Part shown: piece after piece, positions 11,697-22,658 of the stretch
Layout of the letters: the number at the start of each line of letters is the position of its first letter
Position numbering within the stretch: the first letter of the stretch is position 1
Assembly (NCBI RefSeq): GCF_033568475.1
Contig: NW_027331831.1
Coordinates: 4,898,001-4,962,000, forward strand
Length of the DNA stretch: 64,000 nt
Direction: 5' to 3'
DNA from: Henckelia pumila
Taxonomy: Eukaryota > Streptophyta > Magnoliopsida > Lamiales > Gesneriaceae
Notes under the pieces: model-generated
Told to the model about the DNA's origin: nothing
What the model saw: only the letters and a program-made list of their open reading frames with translations
Database searches by the model: none
Position numbers and translations under genes: made by a program

Positions 11697-11783
11697 TACT
11701 GCACTAAAGCAGCTACGTTCTTGCATCACTGGCTTGTGAAGATCAGGAAATCGTTTCAGATCCAAGAAAACTGAATTCAAGAT

Positions 11784-13377
11784 ATGAGTTTGAAGGTATG
11801 CTTAAGTTAATCACGCATTTTGGGAAGGGATTACTCTTTACGATACATGTATTTTTCGCATTTTGTGATTTTAACGTGGGTATGCATCAGTTTTTGAATC
11901 AATTCATGATCAGTACTAGATCTGGGCATTTGGGCTCGATCGGGAGATTATTTTTTGAAAAATCCGTGAAAAATTTAGTCGATGGTGGCTGATCTGTTGT
12001 TGGGGATAATTGGTTTGATTTATGTAGTGATTTATTCTGAATTTGGGGCAAAATGATTTCTTGTTTTATCCTTGTTTTCCAACATTTTTTATCAGTTTTC
12101 TTCTAGGACATGAATCAATCTGCTGAAGTGAAAAAAAAGACTGAGAATCTGGAAATTCGTTAAATATAATGTTTTCTGTAAACAACACCCGAAAATTTAT
12201 GAACTAACTTACATTTTTTGAGTGCCAAGATTTGATCTTTTAGATATTATATGTGGTAGAGTGAACTTTTTACTTCTGTAACAATGAGGGATGGGTCTGG
12301 AATGTACATATTGTTCTAAAATATTCTGAAACATAAGGTCGTTTTTCATATTGTCCCCTACTGTATTAGCAGGTCACACGTTTTCGATATTAGATCGATC
12401 GTGTAATGAAAGCACTAATCCATGTTCTCTTTCCTGTATACATACGATTATGCTTGTGGCCTCCGTGGAATATGGATCTCAAATTGTTACATCTTAGCCC
12501 TTAGGATATCCGAATTAAGTTTTGTTGATGTCTCATTTTCGATTGTGTCTCATGTATTTTTTGTTTTTAAGAGTTGCGGAGCTACTCATGAGACTTATGA
12601 ATCAGTGCCACAGTGGCTGACTGGAAATTTTAAGTTTAAATTGTACTTTCCAACAAGTTGGATAGTAAAAGTGGCGCATAGATCGGGTATCACAGTAGTG
12701 GACTCAGCTTTTAAATGGTACAGATAGTCTAGATAGATATCCAGTTAACTAGTATACAATTTGTAAATTTGTTTCAACTTCTGCTGGATCTTGTTTTCTT
12801 TCTGATAAATGTTTATATTCATGATGAGTACATGATTCTCCTTTCTTACTCAATTTTTAATTCTTGAATGATTGATAACTATTCACCGAAAAAATTCGAT
12901 GGCTTTAGGAGGAATTTGAGGAGCATGCTAAGTTGGCAAAGACTTTACCCAATACTACCACCAACGAAAACTTGCTTATCCTGTATGGGCTTTACAAGCA
13001 AGCTACAGTTGGAAACGTCAACACAAGTCAGTGTTTTACTAAAATAACTCCATTTTATGAATCTCTGTTTTCCTCTGCATAAAAAAAAATAAAAATACAT
13101 GAACTGTATCCAAAAACAGGCCGTCCCGGTATTTTTAACCAGAGAGATAGGGCGAAGTGGGATGCATGGAAAGCCAACGAAGGTATATTAGTCGCATCCA
13201 GGCAAACACACCTTTCTTCTTATTCTTTAACTACTGTCATTTGACAACTTGATCACCGTACTTGATGCTCGTTTTGTTTTGTCTTGCCAAATTCTTACAG
13301 GAAAATCGTGCGATGAAGCCATGAGTGATTACATCACTAAGGTGAAGCAACTGAAGGAAGAAGCAGCTGCTGCATGA
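11784..13377 (+). CDS. ACBP6: 10-kDa acyl-CoA-binding protein, 4 exons
   Basis: Exons 11784-11795, 12909-13026, 13120-13182 and 13301-13377 join in phase to 89 aa, the normal size for the small cytosolic class. The first exon codes only MSLK, as in other plant small ACBPs. The protein is one ACBP domain of four helices, with EEFEEHAKLAKTL, the ligand-pocket segment LLILYGLYKQATVGNVN, the core RAKWDAWKANEGKS and EAMSDYITKVKQL. The Tyr and Lys residues of YGLYKQAT and the KWDAW motif contact acyl-CoA in known structures. It should buffer and carry long-chain acyl-CoA esters in the cytosol. The nearest Arabidopsis gene as I recall is ACBP6 (At1g31812), next to the uS11m gene there as here. The 1.1-kb first intron after a 12-base coding exon is typical. 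Confidence 0.95.
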
Positions 13378-15405
13378 TGATTTTCTCGAACCAACTGTTT
13401 GGTTTTCGTTTACTCTATGTTATGATGCTTGTGTTATCTGTTGTTTAGTGACTTGTGGTTCCGTACTCGTGCTTCTTCGGATCTTTGTTATGATCCTTAT
13501 GTTATGTCGGCGTTTCAGTGAATCATCGTAAGATCCGTTAACTCAACCATGTCTGAATTACATTTAACTACTGTACTTGTATCAAGTTTGAATAAATTCG
13601 TAAGATTAACTAACCTTTACTACACGGGGGCTTAATTTGTGATCATCTCAAGCCATGCTCGAATATTATTTGATTGGTACTCGAAACTATCGTAGATGAA
13701 ACTAGTTTGAATATGACTGGACATATTTTCAAGCTGACTCTGTTTCTCAAACATACTGAGCATTTGGTTCCACAACTCTTATAAATAAGTTATGCTTTTG
13801 TTTATTTATTTATCAGAGTAATTGAAAATTAATTAGATGGGGAGTTGATCTACTACTACTAACCTTGGGAAAATATTAAAAATTTAATATGCTATTGAAT
13901 GACCATAATAATAATATAAAGAGAAGGATATAAAATTATATTATTTCCTAAAATATACTATTGAATGACCAAAATAATATAAATTATAAAGAGAAGAATA
14001 TAAAATTATAGGCAAAAACTTCTATGAGACTGTCTCAAGGGTCATATTTATAAGACGGATCTTTTATATGGGTTATCCATTAAAAAGTATTACAATTTAT
14101 GTCAAAAGTATTACTTATTATTATAAATATGGGTACAATTGACCCGTTTCACGAATGAGACAGTCTCACAATAGTGTTACTCAAAATTATATTATTTCCT
14201 ATTCTTTGTTGGGGATGTAGATAATTCATATCACATCGTATATTATTTGCTTGGTCATCAAACGTGATTTGCATTCCGTTCGAATAATATTCGACTCCAG
14301 CTCAAGCCTGAAATGAATCCATGGCATTTGATTGCTATTTTAGTCGACTTCAAGTCTCAAATCTGGTGTTTTGATACGTTTTTATGTTATAATTTTTATG
14401 TTATATTTTTACATTTGATAAAAAAGATGGGTGTCAAATGCATAAAGTGTAGGAGATATAAATACAAATGACGTGTTTTGAAATCCTAACAAATTATTTT
14501 TTACATCAACTCGATGAATTTCAAATTTATCTCCTTATTTCAAAAGTCTTCCTGTAATCGAAATCGTTCGGCAAACTCAGAATTTTTTGAATTAATTTAA
14601 ACAAATATATAATAGTAACGAAAACACATGTAAAATGCTAATAAAATAAATTCAAACAAAGGGTAGACTATTTTTTTTTTTTTTTTTTTTATAAATTTGA
14701 ATGGTCAAAGGTAGACTTGTTTAACGATGAACACGGAGGGAATATGCGAATTTGCCAATCTGGCACCAGTTGGACCCACGCAATATCTTCTCTTCTGAAC
14801 TTGCTCTCCAAGAAAACAATTTCAATGTCATAAATAACAGCCTGTCATTTTCCTAAATTGCCACTCTATTATTACCATGTCCTTACCAATATTTTTACGT
14901 TTCTAAAATTTTCGCTATGAGATTAAAAAATGACCCATGTACTTTATTTAGAAAAAAACTCTTCAAAAAATATTAATGATAGTCGTGTAACTCTCCCGTG
15001 TATATGTATCATAACTCTAAAAAAAACTTGTTAGATATATTTAGATTTTGAGTGATGACGTATACATACATATATTTTAATTTTAAATACAAACAAATAC
15101 TTGATTAATATATCTCTTATGAGATGAAATTATAGATTTATATTTGAAAGACGAATCGATTTAACTCATATTATAATAAAAAAATATTTTTGACATAAAA
15201 AATAATTTTTAATGTCCATCGTTGTCATTTTAAACGTTTCTTTATTTTTTATTTTTTTTTTAAAAAACTCATTTTAAATGTTTCTAGACTGTTGTATTCA
15301 GGACCAAAATACCAAGGTCAAAAGTGGCAAGCTAAAATTATACGTTGAGCGTGCAGCGTGCTTCCAAGCAATACGTTCGCGTAATATTACCGCAATACCC
15401 CTCAC
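13378..15405. other. Spacer between ACBP and AOX
   Basis: It holds the ACBP 3' region, AT-rich DNA, a MITE-like element (14016-14178) and a T-run near 14670-14690. No further gene was recognised. The last 150 bases before the TATA box presumably carry the AOX promoter. Confidence 0.4.
14016..14178. mobile_element. MITE-like element with GAGAC(T/A)GTCTC terminal inverted repeats
   Basis: The left end ACTTCTATGAGACTGTCTCA and the right end (complement: ACACTATTGTGAGACTGTCT) form imperfect inverted repeats. Inside lie the AAGACGGATCTTTTAT and GGGTACAATTGACCCGTTTC segments that recur in many plant genomes as a short non-autonomous DNA element. CAAAA flanks both sides and could be a target duplication. 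The superfamily is not settled. Confidence 0.55.
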
Positions 15406-15411
15406 TATAAA
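15406..15411 (+). promoter_or_regulatory. TATA box of the AOX gene
   Basis: TATAAA sits in the context CTCACTATAAATTCC, 155 bp upstream of the AOX start codon, so a transcript start around 15435-15440 with a leader of about 130 nt is expected. No upstream ATG occurs between the expected start site and 15566. Confidence 0.6.
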
Positions 15412-15565
15412 TTCCATGCAACCGAACAAAATTTTCACACAAATCTTTCTTTCGGGAAACATATCAAAAACTTGTACTTCAAGTTCTTCACAAATTCTCA
15501 CAAATCTTTAATCGTTAATTTCCTCATACAATTTCTTTGTCTTCGATCTTTGATTCGCACGAAGG

Positions 15566-17095
15566 ATGATGATTAGCCGGAGCACAGCCAGCAGGGTGGC
15601 GAAATCGGTGTTACACCACGCGGGGCCGCGATACTTTTCCGCCGCCGCATCGCTCGGTGGTGCTGCGAAGGACGCAGCTGCATCGCTAAGGGGACGCAAT
15701 CACGGCGGCGCGGCGATATTTTTGACCAGAAATCTCGAAAATGGTTCGGGGAAGACATGGACGAGGTTTCCGGCCGTGGAGGTGCGTAAATCCAGCACTC
15801 TGGCATTGGGTGAGAAGCAGCGGCAGGAGGAGGAGAAGGAGGAGGTGCACGGCGGTGCATCTGGTGGCGCCGATGCTAGCGGTGGTGGGAACGGTAACAA
15901 GGGTGTAGTCGTCAGTTACTGGGGCGTTGAACCTGCAAAGATTACTAAGGAAGATGGCACGGAATGGAAATGGAACTGCTTCAGGGTACAAATTTAATCA
16001 TGATTTTGGTTTATTTATTTATTTATTTTGTTACAGATTAAACTTTATTATTCATTTATCTGGATTTACTGAATTATTTATCGGGAAATGGATGATAATT
16101 TAATCAGCCATGGGAGACGTACAAAAGTAATACATCCATAGATCTGAAGAAACATCATGCTCCAGTGACATGGATGGACAAGATGGCGTTTTGGACAGTC
16201 AAGGCTCTTAGATTACCCACTGATATATTTTTTCAGGTATTTGTTGAACTATGATTCAATGCCTTAGGCCATGAAAATATAACGTACAGAAGAATTAAGA
16301 ATTTGGTGACAAATTATTTTAGATCAAGTCACGATCTTGTCAAAAATGTTTAAACTTTACAGAAGCGGTACGGATGCCGAGCGATGATGTTAGAAACAGT
16401 GGCAGCAGTCCCCGGCATGGTCGGAGGCATGCTGTTGCACTGCAAATCGCTACGCCGATTCGAGCACAGCGGCGGCTGGATCAAAGCATTGCTGGAAGAA
16501 GCAGAGAATGAAAGAATGCACCTCATGACATTCATGGAGGTGTCCCAGCCTCGATGGTACGAGCGAGCCTTGGTGTTCACGGTCCAGGGAGTGTTCTTCA
16601 ACGCCTACTTCCTCGCCTATCTGGTTTCGCCGAAAATGGCTCACCGGATAGTGGGGTATTTGGAGGAGGAAGCCATTCACTCGTACACTGAGTTTTTGAA
16701 GGAGTTGGACAAAGGGAATATCGAGAATGTGCCGGCACCGGCTATAGCTCTTGACTACTGGCGTTTGCCACCGGGGTCGACTCTCCGCGATGTTGTCATG
16801 GTGATTCGTGCGGACGAGGCTCATCACCGTGATGTTAACCATTTCGCATCGGTATGCCCATAATTTTTAAGCCTGGTTTTATGTATTTTTCAAGGCCATG
16901 ACTTTGGAATTGAATCCTGTTTCGTCTGTCTTATGGAAGAAATGGGACTCACACCCCTATAAGTTTCTTGTTTACTGCATAAAAATCTAGCTTCTGGCCT
17001 GGACTGATTTCTGATTACTTCTCATTTGTTTGTAGGACATTCACTGTCAGGGACTTGAACTGAAAGCAGCTCCAGCACCCATTGGATATCATTGA
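15566..17095 (+). CDS. AOX1: Mitochondrial alternative oxidase, 4 exons
   Basis: Exons 15566-15985, 16108-16236, 16363-16851 and 17036-17095 join in phase to 365 aa; four exons with a long third and tiny last exon is the canonical plant AOX layout. Residues 1 to about 60 form an Arg/Ala/Ser-rich mitochondrial presequence. The enzyme is a diiron ubiquinol oxidase on the matrix face of the inner membrane that bypasses complexes III and IV. Visible iron-ligand motifs are [24 protein letters not shown] and [12 protein letters not shown]. Both regulatory cysteines are present: CysI in KWNCFRPW (about residue 138) and CysII in RYGCRAMM (about 188), so redox and 2-oxo-acid control should apply. The C-terminus reads [19 protein letters not shown], with Cys where most family members have Tyr or Phe. 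It is AOX1-like; I cannot separate AOX1A from AOX1D. A broken second copy of its 3' end lies at 23867-24276. Confidence 0.96.
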
Positions 17096-17639
17096 TCAAG
17101 AAAAGGGAGGTCTTTGTTATCATTATCATATTATTATCACTATTATATATTAAAAAAATAAAAAAAGGAGACCTGCAAGGGATTTGAACAGTTGATGTAC
17201 TTTCCAGGTTTTAGAACATATAATAATTTTCAGTTTGTTAAGCTTTTAATGTTGTGGATTTTGTATTGACAAAATGGTTTATCTTCTTCTAAAGTATTTA
17301 TTATTACAAATGTTGCTGCTGCTGGTGTATTATTATTTTAATTTGATGAACCATGTTTTAAATTTGCAGGGTATGACTTATCACTTACCGCCTGAAGCAG
17401 CCTCCTGTTGTAAGTAAAGTTGAAAGGAAGCTGCTTCTTTAACTGTACAAAACAAGGATGCCTCTCTCTTTGTTTATGAAAATATAAACAGATTCAACAT
17501 GCAAAACTCCACACAATTAATATCCATAAAATTTATTAGACAAGTTGAGGATGGAGTAGTATACTTTAACATCTTCATCACAATAAAAGCACACCAAAAC
17601 GAAAAACGAAAAGCCAACTCTAGCTGATCCTTGGAGAGG

Positions 17640-19800
17640 TTAGAGCATTCCTTGTGCATCGTACTCGTGGGACATCACAAGAGGAGTTTCCTTTGAAACA
17701 GGCCAGTGTTCGGACCAGAGCTCTAAGCTCAACGGTCCCTGTCCCCCAGTGAACGAGACATTTCTGTGCTTGGTTGATGTCAAACTGGTTTCGTAATGCC
17801 ATGCCAAGACATTTATCAACGAGCATCCATTCACCTAAAGATGAGGATTCGATTAAACCAGTCAAAATTATGTTTAACAGACGTCGTCTTTTATCAGAGT
17901 GGTGATACAAATGAGACCAGATAAGAATCTCACCATTTGGCTGGAAATCGCCTTCAAAGAACTGCTCACTGGTATCTGGACAAATTTCATGGTTTGACGG
18001 ATCAGTGGCAGTGAGTGAAACAATATGATTCGGTGGGGTGTGGCAAATTGAACGTTGGATGCACCCGCAAGCACACAAACCTGAGAACAGAAAAAAACAT
18101 GCTACTTATAAATGTTTAAAGATGAATTATGCAACGAAAAGACGATGCTTTTTCATCATTATGGTAGAGAAGGAGAAGAAAGAAGAATATCTCGCATATA
18201 TGATTCTTTACATCCCGATCATGTAAAATATTAAGGGAGAAATTAAATATTGCAATACTAAAAAAACTAAAACCAAATCAACCGATTTTTTTACGAAAAA
18301 AAAATTAAAAAATACAAAAATTTATAAAATTAATTATTGAAATATGGGATTTTTATCATCATAATAAAATACATTAAGCTTAAAAAAATTTAAATTACAA
18401 AAATTAAGTACAATATTAAATATAAACACATAAAATATTATAAATTATATGTAATGCTTAATAAAAAATTCAAAATTTAATTATTCATAATTCAGTTAAC
18501 CGATTTTTTTTTTTTTTTACGAAAACCAACTGAAATTTTCTAACACTAAAACCAAATTACCGAATTCATTCGGTTCGATCAGGAAATTCGGTTTAATCGA
18601 TATAATGCTCACCCGTAATACTCTGGGCTACTCAAGCTATTCTTCAAGTCTGGCTCAAGCTACGAGCTCGAGTGCCCTTTTACAGTTGACAGTTAATTTT
18701 TAAAGACCAAACAGTTCAGTGAAATTCAATTTTCCCTACTAATGTCGAGCTTCTGATGCTCAAGCTCAAGCATCTCTATAAATGCATGGAACAAACTCGA
18801 ACAATGAGAGGCATGTGACAGATCCCAAAAGGCAACAAAACATTAATTTAATCCAATGACTATAGTAGCATAAGGTTATACTATGAGTTGATAAAAATCT
18901 CAATTCCAAGCAAGTGAAACTAACATTTACATACCATAGCACCTTTTCCAAGCAACAATTGCACATGCAAACAACAATTTGGTCTCTTCCAAGATCCTTC
19001 AGTTCCGGCAACCTCAACAGTCACAACAGAAGACTTGTTGTTCAGCAACATATGTCGTCAAGAGATACCCTCCATTAGTGTATTCATATCCATCACCTTT
19101 GTCTTCAAAGAGGATGCCTTGAGCTTTGCCTGCTGTTTGAGATATCCAATAAATAAGCCACGAATTGTAATCAAAAGTACTACTATAAATATATATCTGT
19201 TTGTTTCATTACAAACTCGACACTCCACAGACAAATCAGAAACACAGTATATTTCAACAAGCATTTATTTTAGATATGTCTTTGCAATGCCACTTTAAAG
19301 TTAGAGTGGAGCACGAGCCACGAATAGAACAAAAATTTCCATATTATAGAAAAGGTAGGGTGGCAGCGCTTGTGTATAGGATTAAGACTAAAATTTACGA
19401 TGGTTTATGCATATTTAACATCAATCACTACAGAGCAAGTCCCATTATCTGGATAGATTTGTTTACACAACAATAAGTGTGCTCATATAAAGTGATAGAA
19501 CTCCAGACCCCCAACAATAGTACTACAGTTGAGCAAGACAAGTAATTCTTCTCCATCCCATTGTCTACATTTTATACCTCTTCAAATCAACATATTTTCT
19601 TGTTTTTTGTCAACACCGTCGATATAGTTCATTCGATGTTTCACAAATCACATCCCTGACACGACTAGAACAATGATATCAAATTAGTTATTTGCAAAGG
19701 AACATTTTGTTACCAGTTGAACAACTATGGGTATATACTCACATGAAGATGCTCCCACGAAGAAATATTATCTCCTGTCCATGTTGCAGCATACTTCTGG
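17640..19800 (-). pseudogene. Truncated duplicate of the HGL1 alpha-glucosidase gene
   Basis: Pieces of the HGL1 gene (intact at 25252-36126) occur here in the same order and strand: last exon (17640-17832), penultimate exon (17934-18080), exon 17 (18935-19129) and the 3' part of exon 11 (about 19714-19799). Intron and flanking DNA between them also matches. Relative to the intact gene, segments equal to exons 18-21 (about 26260-27815) and exons 12-16 (about 28460-30220) are missing. The two last exons and exon 17 each differ in length by one base from the parent, shifting frame. It encodes no usable enzyme: both GH31 catalytic blocks are absent or cut. On the right it ends abruptly next to the PPR stop codon. 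Confidence 0.9.
18262..18606. repeat. AT-rich insertion present only in the truncated HGL1 copy
   Basis: The two duplicate tracts match up to about 18261 (AATATTGCAATACTAA) and again from about 18607 (GGGCTACTCAAGCTATT). The intact copy has only about 70 other bases between these points (26022-26092). The extra DNA begins AAAACCAAATCAACCGATTT and has CCGATTTTTTTTTTTTT and TTCGGTTTAATCGA near its right end, so it resembles a mobile repeat with CCGA/TCGG-rich ends. No family was identified. Confidence 0.45.
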
Positions 19801-19802
19801 TG

Positions 19803-22337
19803 TTAAAAAGATCTATCCTCCACCGCATCCAACTGAGTACTTTCACCCTCTCCATTAGAATTTAGCAGCTTATACTTCACAAGGACACTTTGCATGATCC
19901 GGTCCAGAACAACACCATCTTCCAGCATCCGGTTGTATAAAGATATAGCATTCTCAAGCCTACCTGCCTTAAGGTAACCATGAATCATAATTCCATAGGC
20001 TATTGTGTCGGGCATTAATCCCCTGCTTAGAGCAGAATAAAAAACAATGGACGCTTCCTCCATCGACCCACTTTTGCAAAGACCGTCGATCAAGATACTG
20101 TAACTGACAATAGTTGGAGACAAACCCTTTTGAAGCATGTCTTCGTAAAGCTCGAAAGCATTTTCCATATTGCATGATTTAAAGTATGCATCAATCAAAC
20201 AACTGTGTGTAACAACGTTCGGTATAGGACCTGTTTCCAACATCACAGAAAATAATGACCTGGCATCATCTATTTTGCCTTCTTTACAATATGCATCGAT
20301 CAGTATAGTATATGTGATTACATTTACTTTGCCAGGCTTATATTTCAGCACTTCATATAGTTGAACTGCCTTCTGTAACATTTTCATAGAGCAGTAGCCA
20401 CAGATTATTGTATTATAAGTCACAACATCAGGTTCTGGCCCATGCACTAATATCTGTCTGAATAAGGCCACAGCATATCTCATCTGACATTCCTTGAAAA
20501 ATGAATCAATAAGAGCGTTAAAGATGCCTACGTCAGGATTTACACCATTCCTAACCATGACATTGAAAATCCGTAATCCAGCGGTCAGATTCTTGAGTTT
20601 GCATAGTCCATTGATGAGAGCACAAAATGTTACAACATCTGGGGGAGGACCTAACTTCAATAATTGAAAGAAAAAACTTAAGGCCTCAATTGATCTTGAT
20701 CTCTCAAGCATACCTTTGAGAAGCAATGTATGAGTCACTAAATCTGGTTTTATACCATAAGAGCCTATTTGCATGTACACTTTTATTGCATTATTCATTT
20801 GTTTTACTTGACACCAACCATCAATTAAGGAGTTAAACATATATATGTTTGGAGTTATTCCATTATTCACAGCTCGGTAGAAGAACAAAAGCGCATCATC
20901 CATTTGACCCTGTTTGCAGAGACCGTTCATAATGATGCTGTAAACTATAACATCAGGAATGAATCCATTCTTCTCCATATCTTTGAACATAAATATCCCT
21001 TCTTTCAAATTACCCGCCCGGAAAAATCCATCAATAAGACAACTATAAATCACAATTGAGGGTTTAATACCATTTTTCATAAGCTGACCCAAAATGCTAG
21101 AAGCCAGAAGAAGTTGGCCACTCTGGCACAAACCATTTACAAGGATGCCATAGATGACTATGCTAGGCGTGACCCCTTCCATCAACATTTTTTTATATAT
21201 TTCAAATCCCTTAAATATATCTCCATTCTGTACATAAGCATCAATAATGGACCCGAAAAGCACCATGTCCAACTTATTCCCTTTATTCAGAGCAACTGAA
21301 AGAAGGCGATGGCCCTCCTCCAATTTGCCATCCTTGAACAAACCATCAATAAGGATACTATACACGACAAGGTCAGGGTCTATCCCCTTCCCTGTCATCA
21401 AATTATAAAGATCAAAAGCATCTTCCATATTCTTCTCCTGACAACACGCCTTGATCAAAGTGCTAAAAGTCACCACACTAGGTACCGGGCCTACTTCTAA
21501 TATCAACAAAAATAATTTGTGAGCATAGTTCATACAATGAACTTTACATAGGTGGCTCAAAATCTTGTTACACAAAACAATATCAACAGGAAACCCTCTC
21601 TCAATCATCTTACTATGAAACTGCAGCCCCATGGTCATCTCTCCCTTTTTCAAGAAACCATTCATCACAATAGTGTAAATATCAAAATATTGCGCATGCC
21701 CTCTCATCAACCTATTTTGTAACGTACCAATCACATCAAGAATAACTGGAAGACGCCTCAAATCAACCAAACTACTTAGAAATTTCAACAAGGCATAGTT
21801 CGACACAACAATTCCTTTTTCACACATCATGTGAAATATCTCAATAGCACGATCCATCAATCCAAGACCACAATAAGAATCCACGATAAAACTGTACATA
21901 GTACACTTATTCAAGCCATATATCATAAACAACTCATCCACAAGCACAACCTCAAAATCAGAAACGTGAAACTTCTCTATCATTTTAGCAAAAACCCACC
22001 TCCCCTCATCAAAATTACGCCTACTCAACAGCAAACATAAGAAGTTAACGTATGAATCAAGCGTGTGATTGAAGCCCAGAACTACTTCACACCACTGAAA
22101 AAACATCACCGCCGAGTTGGGTTTCGTCACAAGATTATGCAGGACGGTTCCCACGTGGCAAGGTTGTACCTGAGCAACATTTTGAGGGTCAATCAGTTGC
22201 ATATTTTCTTGGTGGAATGCTAGGGTAATTTGGTTCATCAGCGATTTGGGAAGCGAGGAGGGTGAGTATAGGCGCAAATACATAAACCTTGAAAGGGGTT
22301 TGAGTAAAGATTGAATCTTTGCACGGCAAACGAACAT
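19803..22337 (-). CDS. P-class pentatricopeptide repeat protein (844 aa), intronless
   Basis: One uninterrupted frame of 844 codons. The N-terminus (MFVCRAKIQSLLKPLSRFMY) is basic and hydroxylated, fitting a mitochondrial presequence. From about residue 155 to 820 the protein is built of roughly 18-20 tandem 35-residue PPR motifs, such as VTYNTIICGYCSMKMLQKA and IVSYSILIDGLCKSGSMEEA. No E, E+ or DYW extension follows, so it is P-class, expected to bind organellar RNA and affect its processing, stability or translation rather than editing chemistry. From memory the closest Arabidopsis protein is the product of At1g31840, of similar length and ending. The stop codon lies at the very edge of the truncated HGL1 copy, so the 3' untranslated region is probably made of HGL1-derived DNA. 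Confidence 0.93.
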   Translation of the reverse strand: MFVCRAKIQSLLKPLSRFMYLRLYSPSSLPKSLMNQITLAFHQENMQLIDPQNVAQVQPCHVGTVLHNLVTKPNSAVMFFQWCEVVLGFNHTLDSYVNFLCLLLSRRNFDEGRWVFAKMIEKFHVSDFEVVLVDELFMIYGLNKCTMYSFIVDSYCGLGLMDRAIEIFHMMCEKGIVVSNYALLKFLSSLVDLRRLPVILDVIGTLQNRLMRGHAQYFDIYTIVMNGFLKKGEMTMGLQFHSKMIERGFPVDIVLCNKILSHLCKVHCMNYAHKLFLLILEVGPVPSVVTFSTLIKACCQEKNMEDAFDLYNLMTGKGIDPDLVVYSILIDGLFKDGKLEEGHRLLSVALNKGNKLDMVLFGSIIDAYVQNGDIFKGFEIYKKMLMEGVTPSIVIYGILVNGLCQSGQLLLASSILGQLMKNGIKPSIVIYSCLIDGFFRAGNLKEGIFMFKDMEKNGFIPDVIVYSIIMNGLCKQGQMDDALLFFYRAVNNGITPNIYMFNSLIDGWCQVKQMNNAIKVYMQIGSYGIKPDLVTHTLLLKGMLERSRSIEALSFFFQLLKLGPPPDVVTFCALINGLCKLKNLTAGLRIFNVMVRNGVNPDVGIFNALIDSFFKECQMRYAVALFRQILVHGPEPDVVTYNTIICGYCSMKMLQKAVQLYEVLKYKPGKVNVITYTILIDAYCKEGKIDDARSLFSVMLETGPIPNVVTHSCLIDAYFKSCNMENAFELYEDMLQKGLSPTIVSYSILIDGLCKSGSMEEASIVFYSALSRGLMPDTIAYGIMIHGYLKAGRLENAISLYNRMLEDGVVLDRIMQSVLVKYKLLNSNGEGESTQLDAVEDRSF

Positions 22338-22653
22338 GGACTAGAGGTTTTTGAGCTTTTCCGAGGTTCGGCCATTTACTGAGGTTTTTGCGGGAGGAAT
22401 CCTAAACATGTCTTGTTGACTCTTGAGAGATGATTTTCTTCACTAGGGAAAATTTTTAATTAATTTTACTTTTTAAAAAAATTCATGAAATTAAAAATAT
22501 AATTATGAAAAACTACAGATAATTTATTCATAAATTGAACGTGACTACTGACTTTAACATATATATGAAAATTAATATGCATAAAATTTCTAATGTGGTT
22601 AATATTTTGATTAAAAACTCAATGCCTCAAAAATTGATCCGTTAATAAGAATA
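22338..22653. other. Upstream region of the long PPR gene
   Basis: About 300 bp of AT-rich DNA separate the PPR start from the solo LTR. No element or second gene was seen. It should contain the PPR promoter on the minus strand. Confidence 0.4.
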
Positions 22654-22658
22654 TGTAC

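Noticed and set aside
15573-15991. Overlapping minus-strand frames of 66-101 codons
   Set aside because: They are antisense to AOX exon 1, whose GC-rich presequence lacks stops in several frames; the plus-strand gene explains the sequence.
17620-18078. Minus-strand frame of 152 codons as a separate gene
   Set aside because: It stitches exon, intron and frame-shifted pieces of the truncated HGL1 copy; the intact gene explains each part.
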